From Streptomyces sp. NBC_01571 (GTDB lineage Bacteria > Actinomycetota > Actinomycetes > Streptomycetales > Streptomycetaceae), in the NCBI RefSeq assembly GCF_026339875.1, contig NZ_JAPEPZ010000001.1, forward strand, positions 9,238,001 through 9,302,000: a stretch of 64,000 nucleotides of DNA, given 5' to 3'. A program made the position numbers and the translations under genes. Below the pieces are notes generated by a model. It was not told the DNA's origin. It ran no database searches and saw only the letters and a program-made list of their open reading frames with translations. Positions 8,911 to 16,760 of the stretch are shown one piece after another; position 1 is the stretch's first letter; the number at the start of each line of letters is the position of its first letter.

Positions 8911-10158
8911 TCAGCGCGAGAAGAGCCCGATGCCCTCCGGAACCGGGCGTTCGGCGCCACCGGTCGGGTGGTTGCGGACGAGGGGGGCTCCGGTCACCGG
9001 GTCCCGGGTCACCAGGGTGGACGAACCGCCACCGTCCAGGTTCACCCCGGCGTCGGCGCCCACGGTGTCGAGTACATCCGCGACCTCGGCGACCGTCAGG
9101 CCCGAGCCGCTCTCCGCACTTCCGTCCAGCACCAGCAGGTAGAGGCGCCTGCCGTGGTCACCGACACCCGCGCCGGTCCGGGTCGCCGCCGCCTTCGTGT
9201 CCAGGCCGGGCAGCGGCTTGCCGTCCCGGAGCACGGGGAAGCCGCCCACGGCGAACTGCAACCGCTTGCCGCTCGCGGTCTTCAGCCGGTCGGAGACCTT
9301 GACCTTGTCCCCGGTCCGGAGCGCGCGCAGCCGGTCCGCGCCGGCCTCCCGGCCGACCAGCACCACGGTGTCCTCGGGGATCGCGCCCGCCCCGATCGTC
9401 GCGGATCCGGAGACCACCCGGCCGTTGCGGACGGTCACCTCGTAGGCGTCCGTGGAACAGGCCGCGGACCGGACAGTGTCGGTCCCGCAGACCGAGCGCT
9501 GCCGGGAGACGTCGCCCCACTTCGGGGTGAACGCGCCCACCCCGCCCACCGGGATGGCGTACTGGTTGAAGCCGCCGAGGTCGAACGAACCGGACTTGGT
9601 GCGGACGCTTCCCTTGAGCGTCAACTCGTCCAGCCGGGCCCGCTTGTTGTAGCCCACCCCGATCACGTCGCGCGTCGACGTGCCGGGCGGCAGGCCGGGT
9701 CCGAACCGCTGGCCGTCCGGCACAGCCGCCTTGAGCGCCTCACCGTGGGCGATCGCCGGGCCGACCGCCGAGTTGGTGGGAGCCACCCCCACGTGCTGGG
9801 ACTCCTCGATGTTGAAGAAGTCCGCGTTGACGCCCGCCACCGCGCCCTGGGCGGCGGCCATTTGGGACAGCTTGACGCGGCTGGAGACGGTGCCGGGGGT
9901 GAGCAGGTCCACCGACACGTGCCGGTTGGTGAGGTCAGCGGCGACCAGATGCCCGGACACCACCCCGTGCGAGCCCGTCACCGAGAAGGCCCGGTAACTG
10001 ATGCCCGGTGCCACGGTCAGATCGTCGGCCAGCCGGACCCTGTCCAGCGCGGTCGCCTGCCCGCTACCCGCACCCGCGACCACCGCACCCACGGTGGCCG
10101 CCGCGGCGACGACCGTACGAGCCCGAACAACAGATCTCATCAAGTGACGTCCCGTCAT
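8911..10158 (-). CDS. Secreted phosphodiester glycosidase family protein
   Basis: A 415-residue exported protein of the NAGPA/phosphodiester glycosidase family, which cleaves sugar-phosphodiesters in glycoconjugates. Signal peptide at residues 1-40 (RTVVAAAATVGAVVAGAGSG, cleavage near TA-L). Family motifs include VAGVNADFFNI in the first third and the C-terminal half GDHGRRLYLLVLDG followed by AGVNLDGGGSSTLV, the signature segment near the active site. The ATG at 10158 is used; a second in-frame ATG at 10140 also gives a signal peptide. The natural substrate here is unknown; teichoic acid or glycan phosphodiesters are plausible for a cell-envelope enzyme. Confidence 0.85.
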   Translation of the reverse strand: MTGRHLMRSVVRARTVVAAAATVGAVVAGAGSGQATALDRVRLADDLTVAPGISYRAFSVTGSHGVVSGHLVAADLTNRHVSVDLLTPGTVSSRVKLSQMAAAQGAVAGVNADFFNIEESQHVGVAPTNSAVGPAIAHGEALKAAVPDGQRFGPGLPPGTSTRDVIGVGYNKRARLDELTLKGSVRTKSGSFDLGGFNQYAIPVGGVGAFTPKWGDVSRQRSVCGTDTVRSAACSTDAYEVTVRNGRVVSGSATIGAGAIPEDTVVLVGREAGADRLRALRTGDKVKVSDRLKTASGKRLQFAVGGFPVLRDGKPLPGLDTKAAATRTGAGVGDHGRRLYLLVLDGSAESGSGLTVAEVADVLDTVGADAGVNLDGGGSSTLVTRDPVTGAPLVRNHPTGGAERPVPEGIGLFSR

Positions 10159-10622
10159 GTCTTCTTGCCTGCCGGATCTTCGACAGACGGCATGACACAG
10201 GACGGGACACAACATCGGACGACGGCACGCCGACGTGACGGCGAACTCTGTTGACGCGGCCCTCGAGACGGTCTCCTCGACGGCGGCTCCGTCGGTCAAG
10301 GAGACACCAGGCGAGCACCACGACGATCGAGCGTGCGTGCGTGGGTGAGCCGGTCGGTGCGGCCGCCTCGGACGAGCAGTTGATCGCGAGGCCGGTCGAC
10401 CGGGCACGGCACGGAGCGAGGGCCCGTCCGGCCGTGGTCCACGGCGTCGAGGTGTCCCGGCAGACCGTCACCACGATCACGACAAGGTGATGGAGGGGAC
10501 GGCCGCGCGGGCCGACCGGCCTCTTGACCGCGGGCGCTTCCATCGATGGTTGCGCATCAGTTGGTCAATCTGCCAGGTGGCGGTTCGGGCACTCGGCGCC
10601 GGGGCGCAGGGGGACTTGCCGG
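10159..10622. other. Intergenic region upstream of the glycosidase gene
   Basis: 464 bp between two minus-strand genes. Open frames exist on both strands but have no start signals or family matches. It should hold the promoter of the glycosidase gene and the terminator of the SpoIIE-type gene; neither could be pinpointed. Confidence 0.35.
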
Positions 10623-11963
10623 TTACGGCTGCTGCGCCGGCTGCTGCGTGCGGCCGGCCGAGGCCTGTTGAGTGTCCGCGCCGGAGCTGACGTGCCGGTG
10701 GGTCTCCTGGGGGCCGTGCCAGTCCAGGCACATCACGGTGGCATCGTCCTCGAGACGGCCGTCGGCCGCGTCCCGGACCGCGGACGTCAGGGTCAGCGCG
10801 GTCTCACGCGGGTGCAGGTCCTGGGTGCGCTCCAGCAGGGCGGCCAGGTCGATCTCCTCCCCGTGATGTTCGAGCATGCCGTCGGTCAGCATGAGCAGAC
10901 GATCACCGGGGCGCAGGTCGATGTCCTGAACGCGGTAGGGGTGGGGCATGGGCACACACAGCCCGAAGGGATGGTCCACTTCGCAGGCGATGACCTCGGC
11001 GATCCCGTCGCGCACGCGCAGCGGCCAGGGGTGGCCGGCGTTGACGAGCCGGGCCTGTCCGGTGTGCAGGTCGACGCGCAGCAGCTGCCCGGTGGCGTGG
11101 CCGTGGCCGTGGTCGGCCAGGGCCCGGTCGGCCGAGTGGGCCTGCTCGGCCAGGCCGGCTCCGGCGCGGCGGGCGCCGCGCAGGGCTCCCACCAGGACCG
11201 TGGCGGCGAGGGCGGCGTCGATGTCGTGGCCCATGGGGTCGGTCACCGACACGTGCAGCGTGTCCCGGTCCAGGGTGTAGTCGAAGGTGTCGCCGCTGAG
11301 GTCTTCGGAGGGCTCAAGGTTCCCGCACAGCGTGAACTGCGCGGCCTCGCACGACAGTGACGGGGGGAGCAGCTGGTACTGGATCTCTGCTGCCAGGGTG
11401 GGCGGTCTGGAGCGTTTGCCCCAGGTGTAGAAGTCGGTGAAGCGCTCGTTGGCGATCACGATGTAGGCGAGGACATGGGCGGCCTCCCCGACCGCGTCGA
11501 GGATGTCCTCGCCGGGGGCGGCCGGCAGGAGCAGTTCCAGCAGCCCGATGGCGTCTCCCCGGTTGGTGACCGGCACGATCACCCGCTGCCCCCGGCCGGT
11601 CGCCTCCTGATAGAGCCGCTGGGTGCGGATCACCTGCTCGTAGACGCTGCCGAGCATCGGGATCCGTTCGGCTTCCCGCTCACATCCCACCGTGCCGGCG
11701 GTGGACAGCCGTGCCACCGCCCTGCCTGTCAGGTCGACGATGAGGAAGGAGACCTTCGTGGCCTTGAACCGCCGCCGCAGGTCCTGCGCGATCACGTCGA
11801 CGGCATCCGCCGGCGCCGCTGTCTCCGCCGCCGTCAGCAGTCGGGGGAGTTCACTCTGTCCGCCACTCACGGCCGCGGTCCCTTCCACCAGCCCTGACAC
11901 CAGCTTGGGTGCCGCCATGGTGAGCGGCAACCTGTGACCAGGGGACGTCCGGAAGACCGACAC
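10623..11963 (-). CDS. GAF domain - PP2C (SpoIIE-type) serine/threonine phosphatase
   Basis: A 446-residue cytoplasmic regulator. A GAF-like sensory domain occupies about residues 45-185 ([21 protein letters not shown]..., [21 protein letters not shown]), followed by a SpoIIE/PP2C phosphatase domain (about 200-430). Metal-binding acidic motifs are [26 protein letters not shown] and the late [15 protein letters not shown], with [14 protein letters not shown] at the end. Such proteins dephosphorylate anti-sigma-factor antagonists in Streptomyces stress and development networks. One oddity is SVTDPMGHD where GDVMGHG is usual. The annotated GTG abuts its ggaggag, so the true start could be the ATG at 11918. 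It is divergent from the DUF4331 gene. Confidence 0.87.
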   Translation of the reverse strand: MSVFRTSPGHRLPLTMAAPKLVSGLVEGTAAVSGGQSELPRLLTAAETAAPADAVDVIAQDLRRRFKATKVSFLIVDLTGRAVARLSTAGTVGCEREAERIPMLGSVYEQVIRTQRLYQEATGRGQRVIVPVTNRGDAIGLLELLLPAAPGEDILDAVGEAAHVLAYIVIANERFTDFYTWGKRSRPPTLAAEIQYQLLPPSLSCEAAQFTLCGNLEPSEDLSGDTFDYTLDRDTLHVSVTDPMGHDIDAALAATVLVGALRGARRAGAGLAEQAHSADRALADHGHGHATGQLLRVDLHTGQARLVNAGHPWPLRVRDGIAEVIACEVDHPFGLCVPMPHPYRVQDIDLRPGDRLLMLTDGMLEHHGEEIDLAALLERTQDLHPRETALTLTSAVRDAADGRLEDDATVMCLDWHGPQETHRHVSSGADTQQASAGRTQQPAQQP

Positions 11964-12186
11964 CTCCTCCGACGACCCTGCTCCCGGACCGCGGGACGAT
12001 CGCCTTCCGCCCGCCGGTGACCCGTTCGAGCGTTGTTTGACGGCGGTGCCTTCGCTCTCGACGGTCGGACCGCTGGGGCGGGCTAGCGTGGCTGCGCCGC
12101 TCAGGTGCGGTGTACCTCACGCGCCGCAGGACGGCCGTTCGAGCGTTCTGGCGGTGTTCCGGCGAGCGAGCAATGGAGGGCCTGAC

Positions 12187-13206
12187 ATGTCCAACCACTT
12201 CACCGGCCTCAGCCTGGGGCCGCCACTCGGCGACCAGCGCCTCGATCTGTGCGACCTGTACGCCTTCGGGGCACCCGGCGATCCGAGCAGGACCGTTCTC
12301 ATCCTCAACGCCAATCCCAACGCGGACGCCCTCCACCCCGACGCCGTGTACCGCCTGAACATCGACAATGACGGCGACTACCTGACCGACGTCGCCTTCA
12401 GCTGGGTCTTCGGCCCACCGGCATCCGACGGCTCGCAGACCTACAGCGTCTTCATGGCAACCGGTGCGGAGTCCCGCAGGCCCGAGGCGGTCGGCATCAA
12501 GATCGTGTCGGACGCCGCCGTCTCCTTCGGCCCCCAGGCCAACGTGGTCGGCAGCGGTGACTACAAGGTGGCCGCCGGTAGCCGCAGTGACGCCTTCTTC
12601 TTCGACTTCGACGGAATCAAGGATCTGTTCGACACCAGCGGGAACCGGAATTTCACCGCGCCGCACCTGGGCGGAAAGTCCCCGTGGACCGGCGTCGACT
12701 CCAACAGCACGGCCAACGTCTTCTCCATGGCCGTCGAACTGCCGACCGCGGAGCTGGCCCCCCAGCCCGAGCTCCACATCTGGGGCCGGTGCAGCGTCCT
12801 GCGCGACGGCGAACTCGTCCACGCGGACCGGGCCGGGCACCCGTCGATGAGCAGCTTCTTCAACACCGACGACACGAAGGAGGAGTACAACGCGAGCGAG
12901 CCGGTCAACGACCGGGCCAGGTGGACGGACCAGTTCGTCCACCTCTTGGGCCACACCGGCGGCTACTCGCGCGAGGAGGCGATCACCGCGATCGAGGAAC
13001 ACGGCCTCCTGCCGGACGTGCTGCACTTCGACCCGTCCAAGCCTGCCGCGTACCCCAATGGCCGGACGTTCACGGAAGACGTCATCGACATCCGCGTCGC
13101 GTTCCTCACCAAGAACGAGGCGCCGCCCACCGGTCTGACGCCGCACACCGACACCCTGGACCGGTTCCCGTACCTCGGGGACCCGCACCCGGCCACCACC
13201 TCCTGA
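12187..13206 (+). CDS. DUF4331 family protein
   Basis: A 339-residue protein of unknown function. It matches DUF4331 in its opening (NHFTGLSLGPPLGDQRLDLCDLYAF, then ILILNANPNADA), the DNDGDYLTDVAFSWVF segment and the FFFDFDGIKDLF region; these proteins are predicted beta-rich and are often exported elsewhere, but this one has no signal peptide. Acidic motifs such as NIDNDGDY could bind calcium. The ATG is preceded by ggagg about 10 nt upstream. Divergent from the GAF/PP2C phosphatase gene with about 220 bp between them, so they may share regulation. No reaction can be assigned. Confidence 0.8.
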   Translation: MSNHFTGLSLGPPLGDQRLDLCDLYAFGAPGDPSRTVLILNANPNADALHPDAVYRLNIDNDGDYLTDVAFSWVFGPPASDGSQTYSVFMATGAESRRPEAVGIKIVSDAAVSFGPQANVVGSGDYKVAAGSRSDAFFFDFDGIKDLFDTSGNRNFTAPHLGGKSPWTGVDSNSTANVFSMAVELPTAELAPQPELHIWGRCSVLRDGELVHADRAGHPSMSSFFNTDDTKEEYNASEPVNDRARWTDQFVHLLGHTGGYSREEAITAIEEHGLLPDVLHFDPSKPAAYPNGRTFTEDVIDIRVAFLTKNEAPPTGLTPHTDTLDRFPYLGDPHPATTS

Positions 13207-13665
13207 CGGATCCCGGCGGAACACCCCGGGACGGCCTTCGAGTACAGCGGTGACTCCCCCGGCTCCTGACCGGGCAGCTCCGGTGCACAGCCGCACCGGG
13301 CTTCAGGGACCGTCGTCACACCGGCGGGCACGATCGAGCGCCGTACTCGTCCAGGCCTCCGGTCGGAGCGCTGCGCCGTGGCGGGTTCGTTCTCACGACG
13401 TGTCCTCCGGCGCAACGGCGCGTGCCGGAGCGTTTTGCGCTTGTGGTGCGCCCGGATGCGTCGGGTGGATGCGGTGCACCCTGTACCGGCCTGGTTCGTC
13501 CGGGCAGGGTGGGCGGCAGGGGGCGACCAGTGACGCTTCGTCGGGGATCAAGCGTCTTCCCTGCGCGGATCGTGTGGAACGTGCGGACCGGCGGCCGCGG
13601 GCAGGTTGCCGGGTGCGCGGGGTGCCCGTCGCGGGTAGGGGCTGGGAGCGCGTCTTCCGGGAGGG
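13207..13665. other. Intergenic region
   Basis: 459 bp between the DUF4331 gene and the SDR of the terpene locus. No gene, hairpin of note or promoter consensus was recognised, apart from gggagggg just before the SDR start. Confidence 0.4.
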
Positions 13666-14646
13666 GTGGTGGGCGGGGTGGATTCGCTTCGTTTCGACGG
13701 CCGTGTGGCGGTAGTGACGGGTGCGGGCCGGGGTCTGGGCCGGGAGTACGCGATGCTCCTCGCGGCCCGGGGCGCGAAAGTGGTCGTCGATGACGTGGGG
13801 ACCGGGATCGACGGCCGGGGGACGTCGCCGTCGCCCGCGCACGCGGTGGCCGAGGAGATCCGGGCGCTGGGCAACGAGGCCGTCGCGGATGTTCACGACG
13901 TTGCCGCCACGTCCGGCGCCCAGGCCCTGGCCGCGGCGGCGCTGGAGCGCTGGGGACGGCTGGACGTCCTGGTCAACAACGCGGGGATCTCGATCCTGCG
14001 GCCGTTGGGAGAGCTCACCGACGAGGAGTGCCGCCGTGTGCTGGACACACACGTGGGCGGGACTCTGAACCTGCTGCGTGCGGTGTGGCCACACATGGTC
14101 GCGTCGGGGTACGGGCGGATCGTCAATACGTGCTCCGACGCGCTGTTCGGCGACAGCGGGCTCAGTGTCTACGCGGCAGGGAAAGGCGCGGTGCTGGGCC
14201 TGACCACCTCCCTGGCCGCCGAAGGCGCCGGTCTCGGCATCAAGGTGAACGCGGTCGTGCCGGTCGCCGGCACCCGCATGTCGCTGGAGGCGGTCCAGGG
14301 GGACGACCAGATGACCGCGATCCTCACGTCGCTGTTCCCCGCCCGCCATGTCGCGCCCGTGGTGGCGTTCCTGGCCCACGAACGCACGCCCTGCACCGGA
14401 GAACTCCTGCACGCGGCCGGCCGCCGGACCGGGCGGATCTTCCTGGGCGCCACCGAGGGCGTCCTGTGGGAGGAGGACCCGACGCCCGAATCGGTGTGCG
14501 ACCACTTCCCCCGGATCCGGAGCACCGAGACGTTCCGTACACCGCAGAGCGTGGGCGCCTCCATGGCGTTCTCGCTCGCCCGGCTGGGGGTCGGCGGAGC
14601 GGAGCCGCTCGCCCTCGATCTCACGACCCCGGCCGCCCCGGCGTGA
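13666..14646 (+). CDS. SDR oxidoreductase next to a terpene cyclase
   Basis: A 326-residue NAD(P)-dependent short-chain dehydrogenase. Motifs: TGAGRGLGREYA (cofactor), DVLVNNAGIS, NTCSDALFG (catalytic Ser region) and VYAAGKGAVLG (Tyr and Lys). It resembles the large SDRs related to peroxisomal multifunctional enzyme dehydrogenase domains (insert GTGIDGRG after the second strand), with a C-terminal extension after residue 240 (GRIFLGATEGVLWEEDPTPE). Start is uncertain among GTG codons at 13666, 13669 and 13678; gggagggg at about 13659-13666 best serves 13678. It is 217 bp upstream of the terpene cyclase and co-directional, so it may oxidise the terpene alcohol; this is inference. Confidence 0.82.
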   Translation: MVGGVDSLRFDGRVAVVTGAGRGLGREYAMLLAARGAKVVVDDVGTGIDGRGTSPSPAHAVAEEIRALGNEAVADVHDVAATSGAQALAAAALERWGRLDVLVNNAGISILRPLGELTDEECRRVLDTHVGGTLNLLRAVWPHMVASGYGRIVNTCSDALFGDSGLSVYAAGKGAVLGLTTSLAAEGAGLGIKVNAVVPVAGTRMSLEAVQGDDQMTAILTSLFPARHVAPVVAFLAHERTPCTGELLHAAGRRTGRIFLGATEGVLWEEDPTPESVCDHFPRIRSTETFRTPQSVGASMAFSLARLGVGGAEPLALDLTTPAAPA

Positions 14647-14863
14647 GAGCCGTTCCGGATCCGGTGATACCTGATCGGACCGTACGCACGCAGTGGTGAC
14701 ACGACATCCGGACCGGCCCGCCTCGACCAGCCCCTCCACGAGCAGCACGGGTCGGCAGCCGTCTTGAGGGCCCGGGCCGACGTACCGGCCCCGAACCGTC
14801 GGCAGCACGGCTCGGCCCCTACGGCACCAGGCCGCACCTGCCGTCCACGACCCGGGAGGACCT

Positions 14864-15892
14864 GTGCCGCAGGACATCGATTTCGACCTGCCCCCCATGG
14901 CGGGGATCAGCCCCGACCTCGACGGCGCCCGCCGGCGCAACCTCCACTGGGTGCGCCGCATGGACCTGGTGGGCGACGACCGGTCCCTCGCCTGGTACAC
15001 CTCGTGGGACATGCCAGGCCTGGCCGCCCTCGGCTTCCCCTACGCCCAAGGCCCCGCCCTGGACCTGTGCGCGGACGCGATGGGCTTCTTCTTCGTCTTC
15101 GACGACCAGTTCGACGGCCCCCTCGGCCGGGATCCCGTCCAGGCCGCCCGCGTGTGCCAGCCGTTGATCGACATCGTCCACGGCGCCACTCCGCAAGCCG
15201 GCGCGGACCCGTGCTCGCATGCGTTCGCCGACATCTGGGCCCGCAGCACCCACGACGCCCACCCCGCCTGGATCGCGCGCACCGCACACGAGTGGGAGTA
15301 CTACTTCGCCGCCCAGGCCCACGAGGCGATAGGCCGCCTCCGCGCCGCCCCCGCCGACATGCAGACCTACCTCCAGGTCCGCCGCGGCATCGCCGGCACC
15401 GACCTGCCCCTCTCCCTCGGCGAACGGGCCGCCGGCGTCACCGTCCCCGCCGCCGCCTTCCACAGCCCCCAGCTGCGCATCATGCGCCAAGCAGCCATCG
15501 ACGTCACCCTGATGTGCAACGACGTGTACTCCCTGGAAAAAGAGGAAGCACGCGGCGACATGGACAACATCGTCCTCGTCATCGAACACACCCGGCGCTG
15601 CACCCGCGACGAAGCCGTCACCGCCGCCCGCCAGGAAGTGGCGCTGCGCGTGCGGCGGTTCCAGGAACTCGTCGGCCAGGTCCCGGACCTGTGCGCCCGG
15701 CTCGACCTCTCCGAACAGCAGCGGACCGCGGTGAACACCTACACCGGGCTCATGACAGCGTGGATGAGCGGCTACCACGCCTGGCAGACCGAGACCCTGC
15801 GCTACCGCACCGCCCCGCAGGTCGTCCCGGCCTCCGGCCCCGGCTACTTCGATCAGGTGCTGCACACGCAGCCCGACACGCGCTGCTCCTGA
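14864..15892 (+). CDS. Class I terpene cyclase (likely sesquiterpene synthase)
   Basis: A 342-residue bacterial terpene synthase that ionises an allylic diphosphate and cyclises it. The aspartate-rich metal motif is DDQFD at residues 80-84, the NSE triad is N219, S223 and E227 in NDVYSLEKE, and the C-terminal RY pair is R313-Y314 in TLRYRTAP. Length and motif spacing fit single-domain actinobacterial sesquiterpene cyclases using farnesyl diphosphate, though monoterpene or diterpene substrates cannot be excluded. It starts with GTG after gggagga. No P450 or prenyl transferase gene is adjacent; the only plausible tailoring partner is the SDR upstream. Product is not predictable from sequence alone. 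Confidence 0.93.
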   Translation: MPQDIDFDLPPMAGISPDLDGARRRNLHWVRRMDLVGDDRSLAWYTSWDMPGLAALGFPYAQGPALDLCADAMGFFFVFDDQFDGPLGRDPVQAARVCQPLIDIVHGATPQAGADPCSHAFADIWARSTHDAHPAWIARTAHEWEYYFAAQAHEAIGRLRAAPADMQTYLQVRRGIAGTDLPLSLGERAAGVTVPAAAFHSPQLRIMRQAAIDVTLMCNDVYSLEKEEARGDMDNIVLVIEHTRRCTRDEAVTAARQEVALRVRRFQELVGQVPDLCARLDLSEQQRTAVNTYTGLMTAWMSGYHAWQTETLRYRTAPQVVPASGPGYFDQVLHTQPDTRCS

Positions 15893-15926
15893 CGGGCCGA
15901 GCGTCTGAAAGCCTGCTTCATGTGAC

Positions 15927-15965
15927 GCGACCGCGGAGTCCCCACCACCGTGGGAGGACGGTCGC
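15927..15965. terminator. Two-tier hairpin between convergent genes
   Basis: Outer arms gcgaccg / cggtcgc (15927-15933 and 15959-15965) enclose inner arms cccac / gtggg. It lies exactly between the end of the terpene cyclase gene and the convergent small gene ending at 15984, as expected for a shared terminator. Confidence 0.55.
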
Positions 15966-15983
15966 CGTCCGGACCACGCCTGT

Positions 15984-16379
15984 TCAGGCCACGGGAGGCC
16001 GCACCCAAGGCGCGAGGCGCTCCCCGGCCGCGAGCTCGCGCCAGTATCGGAAGACGGTGCCCTGGACGATCTCGAGCTGCCCGGCGGCGATCAGACAGGA
16101 AGCCCGGTCCGGGCCACCCGCGTCCGCCTCGAAGGCAAGGACGACAGGTGGTGTCTCCCCGATCTGATCGGCGACCAGCCGAACCTCCTCGGGCGCCGGT
16201 GCACGGAAGACGGGATCGTGGAAGACGGCGGGGCACCTGACCAACACCGGTTCCGTGAAGACCAGTTCCAAGGAATGGGCGTACGAGATGTCGTGTCCGG
16301 CGCCGAGACGCAGCCTGCCCGCGTTCCACTCCACGACGTCCCAGTCCCACCAGGACCCCTCGGGGAGACGGATCGCCAC
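15984..16379 (-). CDS. Small unknown protein A (131 aa)
   Basis: Begins at a GTG preceded by a strong gaggaggga. The 131-residue product (VAIRLPEGSWWDWDVVEWNA...) is soluble, acidic, Trp-rich at the N-terminus and has no signal or membrane segment. I do not recognise the family; the size and pairing with another small gene resemble immunity-type proteins of contact-dependent or polymorphic toxin systems, but no toxin gene is nearby, so this is only an analogy. Its ribosome binding site overlaps the end of the preceding gene's 3' flank (12 bp gap), so the two form an operon. Confidence 0.6.
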   Translation of the reverse strand: MAIRLPEGSWWDWDVVEWNAGRLRLGAGHDISYAHSLELVFTEPVLVRCPAVFHDPVFRAPAPEEVRLVADQIGETPPVVLAFEADAGGPDRASCLIAAGQLEIVQGTVFRYWRELAAGERLAPWVRPPVA

Positions 16380-16390
16380 GCGGTCCCTCC

Positions 16391-16627
16391 TCACGCTCCG
16401 AACTCCGGGACGTCCAGGCCGAATGCGCGCAATCGGGGAAGGCAGACCCTCAAGCAGGCTTCCACCGAGTCCGCGCCCGTCCGCACCAAGAGGTCCTCGT
16501 GGAACGGGGCACCGCTCGCGACGAACGTCCACGGCCCCACGCCTTCACGCATGCGCTCGCCGTCGGCCTTGAACAGCACCGTGACCCCCTGCTCGGCCAG
16601 CGACTCCATGACGCGCACCACATCCAC
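16391..16627 (-). CDS. Small unknown protein B (78 aa)
   Basis: A GTG at 16627 follows gggggag by a few bases. The 78-residue product (VDVVRVMESLAEQGVTVLFKADGER...) has a plausible alpha/beta pattern and a hydrophobic core but no recognised domain; VEACLRVCLPRLRAFG is a predicted amphipathic helix. It sits 12 bp upstream of small gene A on the same strand. The longer open frame upstream (to 17014) overlaps the 3' end of the rhamnosidase gene and has no start signal, so it was not used. Function unknown. Confidence 0.55.
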   Translation of the reverse strand: MDVVRVMESLAEQGVTVLFKADGERMREGVGPWTFVASGAPFHEDLLVRTGADSVEACLRVCLPRLRAFGLDVPEFGA

Positions 16628-16760
16628 CGAAACTCCCCCTCGCGCCCGCGATCGAACAGGGCACTTGGGCCGCTGCTCCCGGACGGTCCGGTACAGGCCG
16701 TCGGACGAACGCCCATGACCTGTGCCGGACCGTCGCTCCGGCATTGTCCTCGACTGCTCC

